From Psylliodes chrysocephalus (lineage: Eukaryota; Arthropoda; Insecta; Coleoptera; Chrysomelidae), in the NCBI GenBank assembly GCA_927349885.1, contig OV651821.1, forward strand, positions 57,251,056 through 57,315,055: a DNA stretch of 64,000 nucleotides, read 5' to 3'. A program made the translations under genes and the position numbers. A model generated the notes under the pieces. That model was not told the origin of the DNA. It did no database searches and saw only the letters and a list, made by a program, of their open reading frames with translations. Positions 22,681 to 32,843 of the stretch are shown here, piece after piece. The first letter of the stretch is position 1. Every line of letters starts with the position of its first letter.

Positions 22681-24033
22681 ATGGAGTTTAATAGCAAATT
22701 AAGAGGCCGCGTGATTAACAGTCAATCTCGCGAAATAATAGCCAATGTTATAGAGTTTATGAGAAGAGAAGGAAACTTTAATTTACCTTCAATAACATTT
22801 AAAAATGTAAATGATCGTGTTGCTGCAGCCACAGGAGTATCTAAAAACACTGTCGTCCGCATTTCTGGAGAGAAAAAAAGAATCGATAACCGTGAGATAT
22901 CGGAATTTTCATCACCAAGAAAAACCATTAAAAAACCAAAAACAGTTAATGATATAGATGAAGCTGACAAAGGTATTTTAAAAAGAATTATTCTGTTCAT
23001 GTTAATCTCGGAAAATATTGTTCCAACATTAAAAACAATTCTGACTAAATTTAGAGAAGCTACAGGGTACAAAGGAAGCTATGAAAGTTTAAAAAAAATA
23101 ATAAAGTCGCTAGGATTTCGTTGGCGGAAAACAAAAACAAACAGAAAAGTATTAATGGAAAGGTTTGATATTCAAAAGCTACGTTTAGACTATCTGAGTT
23201 ATCGAGCAGAGGGCCGTCCAATTGTCTACTTAGATGAAACATACATTCATGCCTCCCACACACACCAGAAAGCTTGGAGTGATAATTGAAATGAGGGATT
23301 AAAGAAACCAATTAATAAAGGTGATAGACTAATTATTGTCCATGCAGGAGGTGAAATGGGCTTTATTCCGAATGCCCGGTTAATTTTCAAATCTGGAACC
23401 AAAAGTGGAGACTACCACGATGAAATGAATTTTAATAATTTTTCTAAATGGTTGAAAGAAAAGCTGTTTCCGAACCTCCCTCCAAGAAGCGTCATTATTG
23501 TTGATAATGCTCCTTACCATAATGTCCAGGTAAATAAAGCACCAACGTCAACTTCTAAAAAAGGTGACATGCAGGATTGGTTAAGGAATCATAATATTGC
23601 TTACGAAGAGGATATGCTCAAAACGCAATTATACACTTTAGTGCTATTGCATAAGTCACGATTTAAGAGGTATGCAATTGAAGAAATGATAAATGAACAT
23701 GGATTTAGTTGTTTGCGTTTGCCACCGTATCATCCCGATCTTAATCCGATCGAATTAGTGTGGGCATAATTGAAACAATATGTAGCTAGTAACAACACTG
23801 CATTTAAGAGGCAAGACGTACAACTGTTGTGTGAAGACTTTTTTGATACGTTTTCTAAAGAGGAGTGGCAATCTCGTTGTAATAATGCTAAAATGTGGGA
23901 ATCTAAATTTTATGACAGAGAAGTTACTTTGGATGAGGCAACTGATAGATTTATAATTAACTTAAACAGTGACAGTGAGACTGATTTTGAATCTGATATG
24001 GAAACTGAAGAAAGTTTTTCGGAAGACCATTAA
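22681..24033 (+). pseudogene. IS630/Tc1-mariner-type DDE transposase pseudogene
   Basis: From ATG 22681: an N-terminal DNA-binding part (VNDRVAAATGVSKNTVVR, a helix-turn-helix-like block), then a DDE domain with VYLDETYIHA (first Asp), IIVDNAPYHN (second Asp) and PPYHPDLNPIELVW (third acid), and an acidic C-terminus. The enzyme would cut and join the TIR ends at TA. In-frame stops lie at 23287-23289 and 23767-23769, the latter right after ELVWA. Everything else is in one frame, so the decay is recent or modest. Relatives of the same broad group lie at 48700-49440 and 55245-55901. Confidence 0.88.
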
Positions 24034-24570
24034 AATTATATCTATACCTAAGATCAAAAAAGTATTATATATTTTTACAACGAAGATGCACAAGAATCAA
24101 ATTTTATTTTTTTATTATTAGATAGCTATTTTTGTTTCTGAGTTGTGTTCATTTACAGGCTCAATTTTTTTCCGTTTCTCCTTTTTGATTTTATATGGGG
24201 TTTCAAGTTGTTTTTGACTTATTTCGACGTAAATCACAACAACACACTTTTTTAATCAAGCAAACAAGTGTTAAGAGGTATATGTACGTGTAAACTACAA
24301 TTACAAAAAATTGATATGAAACCCATGAAACCACCAACAAAAATGTAAAGCTAGCTTCCGTACTAGAACATGGTGTCATTCGTCGAGATAATTTATTGTT
24401 TTGTTTAATAGATCAAGAAATGTAAATATTCCCCTGTTATTTTTTATAAAATTATGAGAGAAATAAATTTTTTTCTAAATAGTATAGTTTATTATTTTGT
24501 AGAAAAACAAAATTTCGAAAATTTTAGTAATGTTTCAGAAACAACCGTTATTAATAATAGGTACCATTTT
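24034..24570. other. 3' part of the Tc1-like element, left of the DIRS insertion
   Basis: A+T-rich non-coding sequence between the transposase stop and the DIRS terminus; its continuation is at 29735-30060. No gene seen. Confidence 0.5.
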
Positions 24571-24586
24571 CCTTAATTATACTTCT

Positions 24587-24710
24587 ATTGGACACGTCCT
24601 CCTAGATCACCATGTAGTTTACTTCTTATCACTGTTGTATGCGCAAGTTTAAAGAATGATTCACTCATACCTGACTGACTGCTCCGAACCTCTTTGTACT
24701 CATTATACTT
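24587..24710 (+). repeat. DIRS left inverted terminal repeat
   Basis: 124 bp from ATTGGACACG to CATTATACTT, the reverse complement of 29560-29683. The element's unique left tip (CCTTAATTATACTTCT) lies just outside. Confidence 0.93.
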
Positions 24711-24756
24711 TTTGCGCTGTTAGTGTAAACATATCGATTTTTAATAAAAAGTGCAA

Positions 24757-26121
24757 ATGGGGAAAAGAAAGGCCAAAGCTAGGTCCGAAATAAAAAGAAA
24801 AATGCAAAAATTAGAAAGAAAATTGAAGAAATACGAATCAAGTAAGTACATAAAATAAATTTTTGATTTTTAGATATCACTCATACCAATTTATGCATGA
24901 GAAATTATTCCGCTGTGATGATAAGATAGGAATTTACTTTTTTCTTCCTCTTTCTTTTTGTTTGTTCTTATAAACGATAAAATAAATAGGTATAATATGT
25001 ATTAATAGTTTATTACGACAAAAATAAAATTTTATTCACCGGCAATCGTATGCTAAAAATACAGGTCGCCGAAATACGCATTTTAATATCCTGTGAAATA
25101 TACAGGGTCCATCAAAATGATACAAAAATTTGATCTGTGAAATATACAGAATCGAAAGTATCCAACAATTACCTGTGAAATATACAGGGTGTAACAAAGG
25201 CATACAAGCGATCTGAACTGTGAAATATACAGGTTCGGACAAGTTTTTCTTAATCTGTGAAATATACAGAGTATAGATAAAGGTATATAAACAATTCGTT
25301 CTGTAAAATAAACAGACTATGACAAATACCTCATAAACATAAAATTTGACCTATTAAATAAACAGAGTCATTCGTAGGGCATGACTACAATAATCTTAAA
25401 TACTGCTAACTCACAAATTATAATGCATTCATTTAAAATAAACTTTCGTTAAATAACGTCGTGTTTCACAGGTTCGGAGTCTGACATAACGTCCAATACC
25501 AGTAGCTCGAACGATTCCGACAGTTCAAGCAATGATGGGGGCAGTGAAATAAATAATATCCTTGGTGAAGACCCCACTGCCGAAAAACGCTATGGAGCTG
25601 AAATATCCCCCGGATTAGCGTCTAGATGGAACAACTATCTACAGCAAGGTCTAGATAAAGAGGCAAAGGCAAAACTGTTTGAATCTCAATATATACCAAG
25701 CAACTGCCTCCTTTTAGAAGCCCCGAAAAATAATCCCGAGGTCCAGGCCATGATCTTACAGCCAGATGCAAAGAAAGATGATTTTTTAACAGAGCTGCAA
25801 AATCATCTTGGAAAGGGAATTGCGGCGCTTGGTTCAGTTCTGTCAAATATGCTAGAATCAAGTGAAACGAACGCCGAATCCAATCAGAACCGATCAGGCC
25901 TAGTAGAGGCCGGTAAAATGTTATGTGCCGTACATAATTCCCTTTCTAACCACCGGAAATTCCTCCTTTATCCCAACTTTAATAGCAAAATCCTAAAAAT
26001 AGCAGCATCTCAAGTAAGAGATACAATGCTATTCGGAGAAGATTTTGGAGAAAAATGCAAAATGGCTAAAGCATTAGAAACATCAGCCAAAGAACTGAAG
26101 GCTCCAACTGCATCTAGTTAA
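24757..26121 (+). CDS. DIRS ORF1 (gag-like), two exons
   Basis: Exon 1 (24757-24841) starts at ATG 24757 and encodes a lysine/arginine-rich helix, MGKRKAKARSEIKRKM..., likely nucleic-acid binding or nuclear targeting. A donor A|GTAAGTACA at 24842 and an acceptor TTTCACAG ending at 25471 define a 630-bp intron. Exon 2 (25472-26121) starts with a serine/aspartate-rich run and continues with RWNNYLQQGLDKEAKAKLF, LQNHLGKGIAALGSVLS and CAVHNSLSNHRKFLLYPN. The product is about 244 residues. This is the usual position of the structural protein in DIRS elements; the sequence has no zinc knuckle. The second exon has no in-frame start at its head, supporting the splice. Confidence 0.8.
24842..25471 (+). 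other. Intron of DIRS ORF1
   Basis: GT-AG intron of 630 bp joining a basic first exon to the main gag exon in frame (a split serine codon). It contains the iterated CTGTGAAATATACAG motif at 25091-25365. Confidence 0.75.
25047..25365. repeat. Seven-copy iteron CTGTGAAATATACAG in the DIRS intron
   Basis: A 15-bp imperfect palindrome (CTGT...ACAG) occurs at 25091, 25135, 25173, 25218, 25255, then diverged at 25301 and 25351; a remnant AAAATACAGG lies at about 25052. Spacing is 37-50 bp with unrelated spacers, so only the core is conserved. All copies are in the same direction. Function unknown; candidates are protein-binding sites or a transcriptional or splicing element. Confidence 0.85.
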
Positions 26122-28193
26122 AAAAACTTCAAAGGCCATGCCTCACGAAGCCGGTGGAAACAACAAGAGAAGAGGGGAAGAAAGAACAACTACAGTGGAA
26201 ACAAACAAGCATACAAGACCCACTACAAGTGGAATCGCAGTGGAAAGGAGAACCTGAGCAACAAGAGACAAGAATGGAACAGACGCCGTTAAAGGTAAAT
26301 GTAAAAGGCAAATATGCTGGTAGAATAAAACAATTTTTCACAGAATGGGAAAAAATAACCAATAATAGGTTAATTCTTAATTGGGTAAAAGGTTATAAGA
26401 TACCATTTACTAGCATCCCTTATCAAAATGTAACACCAAAATCACAAAAATCCAATAAAAAGGTATCAATTGTTTACTCCAAATGCATTCAAAGTCTCAT
26501 CGAAGCAGGTGCTGTAAAAAAGGTAAAACAATGCAAGGGGCAGTTTTTATCAAAATATTTTTTGAGAAAAAAACGCAACGGTGAACATAGGTTTATTCTA
26601 AACCTTAAACAATTAAATAAATATATAATACCGCCTCACTTTAAGTTAGAAGATACAAGAACCGTAAAAAACTTGATTTCTAAAAGCTGCTATCTTGCAT
26701 CAATAGATTTAAAAGATGCCTACTTCTCAGTACCTATTTCCAAAAATCACAGAAAATATCTAAGATTTAAGTTTAATAACGAAATTTTTGAATTTCAATG
26801 CCTGCCTTTTGGCTTATCTACAGCTCCCTACGTTTTTACTAAAATTCTTAAACCTGCGATTAAATTTCTTAGGGAAAAAAATCTAACATCTGTATTTTAT
26901 CTAGATGACGCGCTACTCATAGGCCAAAATAATAGAGAATGTTATGAAAATATCAAAGAGACCTATAGTCTTCTAGAGAGGTTAGGATTTATAATAAATA
27001 GAACTAAAAGCTGCTTAAAGCCTACGCAAGAAATTCAATTTCTCGGTTTTGTATTTAACACAAAAACTATGACAATGCGTCCCACTGAAGACAAAAAACT
27101 TCAAATAAAAGAACTGATAAATAAAATGTTAAACAAAAATAAAATTAAAATAAGACACTTTTCAAAATTTATCGGTCACTTAATTTCAGTGTGCCCAGCC
27201 ACACAATATGGGTGGTTATATACAAAACAGTTTGAGAGGGAAAAATATTTGGCATTAAAAATAAATGAATACAACTATGACAAAATTATGAAAATTTCTA
27301 ATACGCTTAGACAAGACTTGATTTGGTGGCGAAATAATATAAAAACATGTAAAAATTATATAAAAAATCCAAATTATCTGATCCAAATATTTACTGATGC
27401 CTCTAACTTGGGGTGGGGCGCCTTCTGCAATGACCAGGAAACAAACGGGTTTTGGGATAAGGATGAAGCAGAAAAACACATTAATTATAAAGAACTGAAA
27501 GCAGCACTATATGGCCTGAAAGTGTTCGCTAAAAACCTAAATAACTGCCATATTCTTTTACGCATAGACAACATAACAGCGGTGTCATATATAAATAGAA
27601 TGGGGGGTGTTAAATACCAACTATTAAACGAAATAACCAAAGAAATATGGCAATGGTGTGAACGAAATAAAATTATAATTTTTGCTTCCTACATAAACAC
27701 AAAATGCAATGTCAGGGCTGATAAAGCTTCAAGATCCAAGGATATTAATACAGAGTATTCCTTGAATCCTGTAGCCTATAAAGAGATCATTAAAAAACTA
27801 GGAACTCCGGAAATTGATTTATTCGCAAGCTATTTAAACACAAAATGTATAAAATTTGTCTCATGGCATCCAGACCCGGAAAGCCTTGCAGTAGATGCTT
27901 TTACATTACCCTGGAAAGGGCTTAAAGCTTATATTTTTCCTCCCTTTTCACTGATACCTAAAATACTTAATAAATTAGAATCAGAGGAGGCAGAATGTAT
28001 AATGGTTTTTCCACTTTGGAAATCACAACCTTGGTACCCAAAACTTGAAAAAATGCTTACATCTGAAATAATAATCCTTCAACCAAGGTATAACTTGATC
28101 TTGTCCCCTTTCAGGGAACCACACCGACTATGGCACAACCTTACCCTGGGAGCCGCTGCGTTATCGGCGAAGCATACAGACGGAAAAACATAA
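26118..28193 (+). CDS. DIRS reverse transcriptase-RNase H (ORF2)
   Basis: One uninterrupted frame, open from 26118. The first in-frame ATG is at about 26274, so the true start is unclear; the frame begins right after the ORF1 stop, suggesting reinitiation or another non-standard start. RT blocks: YFLRKKRNGEHRFILNLK, ASIDLKDAYFSVPI (motif A), LPFGLSTAPYVF, and VFYLDDALLIG, the catalytic YLDD near 26900. RNase H follows: IFTDASNLGWGAF (about 27390), NYKELKAAL, LLRIDNITAVSYINRMGG. A C-terminal domain (EIDLFASYLN, SWHPDPESLAVDAF) is typical of DIRS pol. It copies the element RNA into DNA in the host cell. Overlaps the recombinase gene by about 60 bases. Confidence 0.93.
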   Translation, partial: LKKLQRPCLTKPVETTREEGKKEQLQWKQTSIQDPLQVESQWKGEPEQQETRMEQTPLKVNVKGKYAGRIKQFFTEWEKITNNRLILNWVKGYKIPFTSIPYQNVTPKSQKSNKKVSIVYSKCIQSLIEAGAVKKVKQCKGQFLSKYFLRKKRNGEHRFILNLKQLNKYIIPPHFKLEDTRTVKNLISKSCYLASIDLKDAYFSVPISKNHRKYLRFKFNNEIFEFQCLPFGLSTAPYVFTKILKPAIKFLREKNLTSVFYLDDALLIGQNNRECYENIKETYSLLERLGFIINRTKSCLKPTQEIQFLGFVFNTKTMTMRPTEDKKLQIKELINKMLNKNKIKIRHFSKFIGHLISVCPATQYGWLYTKQFEREKYLALKINEYNYDKIMKISNTLRQDLIWWRNNIKTCKNYIKNPNYLIQIFTDASNLGWGAFCNDQETNGFWDKDEAEKHINYKELKAALYGLKVFAKNLNNCHILLRIDNITAVSYINRMGGVKYQLLNEITKEIWQWCERNKIIIFASYINTKCNVRADKASRSKDINTEYSLNPVAYKEIIKKLGTPEIDLFASYLNTKCIKFVSWHPDPESLAVDAFTLPWKGLKAYIFPPFSLIPKILNKLESEEAECIMVFPLWKSQPWYPKLEKMLTSEIIILQPRYNLILSPFREPHRLWHNLTLGAAALSAKHTDGKT

Positions 28194-29121
28194 TAGGAAA
28201 CGTCGCCGAAGTCATACTTTCATCTCTGAGCTCAAATACGATAAAACAATACAACACAACTTATTCCAAGTGGTGGACCTTTTGCCAGGGGCACCCCGAC
28301 AAAATTTACAACCCAAGTACGATTTCCTTAACCAAGAATTTCAGAAAGGTTCAAAGTACTCTACCATAAATACTCACAAATCAGCCCTAAATATTATATC
28401 AGAGGCAGGCAAATCTGAGATCATAAAGCGATTCATGAAAGGGATATTTAGAACACGACCATCATTTCCAAAATACGATGAAACTTGGGACCCACATCCA
28501 GTATTACTTATGCTTGAAAAACTTCACCCGAACGAAAGCCTTGACCTAAGAAATTTAACTATTAAACTTACTTTATTATTAGCATTGTCCACAGCTCAAA
28601 GAGTGCAAACATTATCCAAAATAAAAATCAAAAATATAAGACATATCGAGGGAGGAATAGAAATTAACATCACCGACTTTTTAAAAACCTCGGCCCCTAG
28701 AAAACCTCAGCCTCAGCTAAGATTTTTATTTTTCAAGGATAAACCCGCCCTCTGCGCGGCCGCCACTATACTTCATTATATTGACAGAACCAGAGCATTC
28801 AGAGAAAACGAAGAATTTTTGATCCTAACCACAAAAAAGCCTTACCATCATGCTACGACACAAACGCTTAGCCGATGGATAAAAAACGGATTAGAAATGA
28901 GCGACATAAACACAGACAAATTTAAGGGACATAGCACTCGGCATGCTGCAGCCTCGGCTGCATTAAGGTCTGGAATAAATATCGAAATTATCAGAAATTC
29001 AGCAGGCTGGTCTGAAAAGTCAAACACATTTTGCAAATTTTACAACAGACCTGTGAATGTAAAACATGCAACATTTTCAAGCTATATAGAGATAATGACA
29101 AAAAATGTGTGTACAAAATAA
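28130..29121 (+). pseudogene. DIRS tyrosine recombinase, one frameshift in the N-terminal domain
   Basis: The SAM-like core-binding part starts in one frame (ATG 28130; SSNTIKQYNTTYSKWW) and continues in the -1 frame from about 28320 (FLNQEFQKGSKYSTINTHK), implying a missing base between about 28310 and 28330. The catalytic domain in the second frame runs to TAA 29121 and keeps the tetrad: Arg in STAQRVQTL (28600), His and Arg in GHSTRHAAA (about 28930), Trp/His-position residue in AGWSEKS, and Tyr in FCKFYNRP (29041). It would recombine the circular DNA intermediate into the genome. With the shift the protein is split; whether ribosomal frameshifting could rescue it is open, but no clear slippery site is seen. 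Confidence 0.88.
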
Positions 29122-29359
29122 TAGTTATTTAGTTGTTAAGAAACACCTTTGTTATAAGAAATAAGGGTTTTAAATTGTTAAATTTATATTGTTATATTAT
29201 ATATTATAATTAGATTAAATGTTAATATTTTGTTAATTTTTCAAAGTAAGATTGTGTCAAAAATGTTAAAAAATTTAACATTGAATGTTAAAAGAAAATA
29301 TATTAAACAGATACAAAACTATTCGTGGTATAAGATCACCTCCATCTATCTCTAAACAT

Positions 29360-29472
29360 CTACATGGTGATCTAGGAGGACGTGTCCAATAGAAGTATAA
29401 TTAAGGATTAAACGACTTACCTTAAGGAAGTTCAATCCCAATTATACGATATTGGACACGTCCTCCTAGATC
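29360..29472. repeat. DIRS internal complementary region
   Basis: The first half (29360-29406) is the complement of the left tip plus the start of the left ITR; the second half (29400-29472) is the complement of the right tip. The overlap is ATTAAGG. In the DIRS-1 model this region templates end-joining to make the circular intermediate. Confidence 0.92.
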
Positions 29473-29559
29473 AAACCCACCCCTAAATGGAAAATAATAT
29501 TATAAAAAATAATAAAATAAAAAATAATATTTAACACCCAACCCAGAGGTGATCTTGCG

Positions 29560-29683
29560 AAGTATAATGAGTACAAAGAGGTTCGGAGCAGTCAGTCAGG
29601 TATGAGTGAATCATTCTTTAAACTTGCGCATACAACAGTGATAAGAAGTAAACTACATGGTGATCTAGGAGGACGTGTCCAAT
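29560..29683 (-). repeat. DIRS right inverted terminal repeat
   Basis: Reverse complement of 24587-24710 across 124 bp. The unique right tip (to CCTTAAT at 29734) follows. Confidence 0.93.
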
Positions 29684-29734
29684 ATCGTATAATTGGGATT
29701 GAACTTCCTTAAGGTAAGTCGTTTAATCCTTAAT

Positions 29735-30060
29735 AAGGTAGAAATAAAATATAAACTATTTCCACGATTTACAAAGGCCTACAAAAAAATTATAGGTATT
29801 TTCCGCTATCCTATAAAATTTATATTTTCTGACTCAATTTCAAAAGTTTGAAGGAATTCCAAAACACCTTTTATGGCATAATAATTATTTTCAATTCTAC
29901 ATACTATCTTTAGCTGCTTTTAAAAACGTTCTAAGAAAGTCCAATCAGACCAATTTAATCCCTAAACTATTCCACACTTTTAAAATTTAATTACCTAAAA
30001 ATATTAAAAACTATTTAAAATAACTTGTTTAGCAGACTGTACAATAGCTATCTTAGTCAC
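29735..30060. other. Right remainder of the Tc1-like element
   Basis: Non-coding A+T-rich sequence between the DIRS right tip and the transposon's right TIR. No gene seen. Confidence 0.5.
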
Positions 30061-30114
30061 ACGTAGCGCGTTCTCTGTCTGGGCGTCGAACACCTCTAGA
30101 AATTTGATGAACTG

Positions 30115-30450
30115 TAGCTTAAAATGAGCCAAAAATTTTACCGAATCTAATTTTTTTGTTTTCTAAATTTTTTAACGAAACACTATAAACTCGTATTGTC
30201 AAGCTAACAGAGCAACAAATTTTTCCGATAAAGGCCATAGCGGATTTTTTTTGTTGGTATAGAATTAGACTAAAATGAGTCTAAAATTATGTCCTATCTC
30301 GTTTTTAGTTTCCTCTGTTTTTTTATCGAAAACTATAAACTCGTATTTTTAAGTCAGTAAAACTCTTAATTTTTTCGATAAATGCCAGTGCGGATTTTTT
30401 TTATGTTGGTATAAAATTAGCCTAAAATGAGCTGAAAAATTTACGTATTT
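30115..30450. repeat. Satellite/tandem repeat block (~155-bp unit), right side
   Basis: About two units with AACTCGTATT, TTTTTCGATAAA(G/T)GCC and TTGGTATA(G/A)AATTAG, continuous in phase with the block at 22200-22457 on the other side of the transposon. Confidence 0.75.
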
Positions 30451-30499
30451 TTAAGGTACTGATGACAGGTCACTGTTGTCTAGGTAATCACATGAAAAC

Positions 30500-30960
30500 A
30501 GAAGGTCTGCAACAAACGTGTCTATGGATTCTGTAGCTTGGAAGACGAATACGGGTTAACTAGGCCCATTGTGCATCCTCCTTAGTAGATAGGCATCTCG
30601 TGAGCCAGCCTACGGATTTAACGTCGCTAAAAGGTGTTACTTTTATTTTGTCCGGTATTAGCCAATTCTCGCCAAACACAAATCTTCTGGTAAACGAGAG
30701 AGTCGGACAATCGTAGAGAATATGTTCGATGGTCTCATCTTCTTATATACAGAGTGTGGATTCTAACAGTCTCATGATATGGAGACACTTCCGTACTTGG
30801 CAATGACCAGTCAGAATGATTATGAGCAGTTGCAGATTCTGTCTAGTCATAGTTAAGTGTTTGTTTGTTTTAGTGTTGTCAAGATAACTTAAAAGCTCCT
30901 TGGCAAGTATGTAGATAACTTTTTCATTCCACCTTTCGTTGAATTTCACTAGGTAATTGT
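30500..30960 (-). pseudogene. LINE C-terminus (RNase H end and zinc-knuckle-like tail)
   Basis: Minus strand: LTMTRQNLQLLIIILTGHC then CLHIMRLLESTLC, and after a stop EDETIEHILYDCPTLSF followed by RRFVFGENWL. This is the typical end of I/R1/Jockey-type ORF2 proteins (TGH..L..HL..MG...C..C...ETxEHIL..CP). At least two stops are present. The 5' portion is missing. Confidence 0.75.
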
Positions 30961-31189
30961 TTTTTAATTTTTAATTTAAATACTAATCATTTTTTTAGCA
31001 TGCTTTTATAAATAATGTACAATATACGGAACGGAATTTGGTGCATAAACTATAACAATTTTGATGTTTTTCTATGGCTACTTGTAAGTCACCAATAAGA
31101 TCTACATTTTAAAATTATTTTAAAATATGCCAAAAAAGGTGTGGCATTTTAAAGTTATATTGTTTTTATGGAAAGCCCATTTTTATTGC

Positions 31190-31415
31190 TATTCCCAAAA
31201 TGGTCCGTATTCGATAAATTTTACAAAATGTAATAAATTTTAATTTTTAATAAAATTATTTAAATAAAAGTTGTTTGTTATAGTATTTTCTATATTTCTT
31301 GTACCATATATAATTTCTGTAAAATGGACGGTATTTGAAATACTTGAACAAAAGAGTAAATTTCGAATTTTGAAGAACACTCAAAAACGGATAAAGAAAA
31401 AAACACAAAATTATA
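31190..31415 (+). repeat. 1.15-kb dispersed repeat, copy 3, fragment a
   Basis: Matches copy 1 at about 11690-11890 (GGTCCGTATTCGATAAATTTTA..., AGTTGTTTGTTATA, CTCAAAAACGGATAAAGAAA). It stops where the long-TIR element starts. The element's 5' end is missing. Confidence 0.7.
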
Positions 31416-32843
31416 ATAGTCCAATCAACAAGTTCAAAAGCGTGTTTTTGGGACATACTATTACGAAAATTATGTTCAATAGCTCATTCGATTCGAAATA
31501 ATGTCTAGATCAATGTGTGGAGAAAAATTTTGTTATGCATAAAAAATTGCAAAAGTTATAAACAATTAAACACCTCAAAAACATGGTGTTTGGTTTTTCG
31601 CCTATAGTTTGTAGGATATAAATATTTTTGGATTTTTCAAAAAAGGTCCTTAAAGAGGAGGAAATTTGCTATAAATAAGTTTTGACTCCCGAAAATGTAC
31701 CTCCATTATTTATAATTTTAATTTAACGCTCAAAGTAGCCTTCCGCGCGCCATTTTTAGGTTGCGCGCACGGCGTCGAAACTGAGTACGTTACATAAAAT
31801 AATTTTTTTAAGTTAATAAAATTAAATTCAAAAATTTTTAAAAATTACTGTGTATTCTAAACACTTAGAAGAATTTATTACGGTTACAATTTTTCATAAA
31901 AATTAATTTTCCAACAAAGTAGGTTATTGTAAATTAACAAAATTTTTAGAATTTCTCTAATCATTACAAATTGATAAAAATATTAAATAATTACCGTAAA
32001 TTTTGTTTGCTTTGTGGAGCTCTTTTTATATACATATAAAACAAAATAGCTTCATAAAAGTTTAAAAAATGTTAATACTTTGTTTATAATAATTTTTTAA
32101 AGTTTACAATAACAGAAAAGTCACAGTGGTGCTATAAAAAATTTTTTTTTTTTAATTTATTATAATATTATTAATGTCGAGAAAAGACATTTATTAATTA
32201 AAAAAAAAAAATTTTTCTCTATTTGTTTATAAATTTTTTTATAAACAAATGGAGTATTTCAATTTTTTTCAAATTTTTTTTTACAACTTTCTAGACAATT
32301 GCCAATTATTTAAAAAAAATTTTTTTCTTAATAATAACTTTTAATTGTTTATAATCGTTTTTTAATATATCTATTGTTTAAATTATTAGTTAAGAAATGT
32401 GTTTTTTTTTAAATCATAATTGACAGTCCTCTACAAAGTGACAGCAACAAAAAATTTTTTTTATTAATAATTCCATTGTTTATTAAGTTAAAAATTTGTT
32501 ATACACTTTGGTTTATTTTTTTTCTGAAAGATATAAAAATTCCAAAAACGACTTGGTGCATTAAAATTACGGAAAAAATTTCATTCCATTTTTTATTAAA
32601 CTTTGAAAATATACGTACTATCAAAGTTGCAGCAGCTGATTCATTTGTTGACTTAAAAGTTGATATAACTTTTAAACTATTGGAGATACGACAATAAACA
32701 TTCAAGTAATTTTTGTAGGCAATGAAATTATCTCTCAGATAAGAAATTATCTCTTAGATAAGTCATTTGTCAACTCCGTACCTATTGTTAATTTGTTGTT
32801 TTTTATATTTGTTTATAAAAATTGATGTTTTTTAAGTTTAATA

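Larger units (their letters stand above)
24571..29734 (+). mobile_element. Complete DIRS-type tyrosine-recombinase retrotransposon (5.16 kb)
   Basis: All structural parts of a DIRS element are visible: inverted terminal repeats (24587-24710 and 29560-29683, 124 bp each), unlike extensions outside them, an internal complementary region (29360-29472) equal to the complement of the two ends joined, a gag-like ORF, RT/RNase H, and a tyrosine recombinase. CCTTAAT occurs at both edges (24571 and 29728) and, inverted, at the junction inside the complementary region (29400-29406), as expected if the recombinase inserts a circle at this core. No LTRs or integrase, which separates it from gypsy/BEL. 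Confidence 0.93.
22458..30114 (+). mobile_element. Tc1/mariner-IS630-like DNA transposon interrupted by a DIRS element
   Basis: Both ends carry CAGTTCATCAAATTTCTAGA in inverted orientation, and the match continues about 50 bp inward (TTCGACG..., AGACAGAGAA). TA lies directly outside each end (22456-22457 and 30115-30116), the Tc1/mariner target duplication. Outside that, the same satellite continues. Without the 5164-bp DIRS insertion the element would be about 2.5 kb, a normal size with its one transposase gene. Confidence 0.88.

Noticed and set aside
25036..25242. Minus-strand frame with repeated PVYFT segments
   Set aside because: Reading of the intronic iteron on the opposite strand; the repetition explains the openness.
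25047..25365. CRISPR-like array (short repeats with unique spacers)
   Set aside because: The genome is eukaryotic, the repeats are 15 bp, spacing is irregular and the array is inside an intron of a retroelement; no cas genes.
28300..28340. Programmed -1 ribosomal frameshift in the DIRS recombinase
   Set aside because: No clear X XXY YYZ slippery heptamer in the correct frame; a one-base deletion is the simpler reading.
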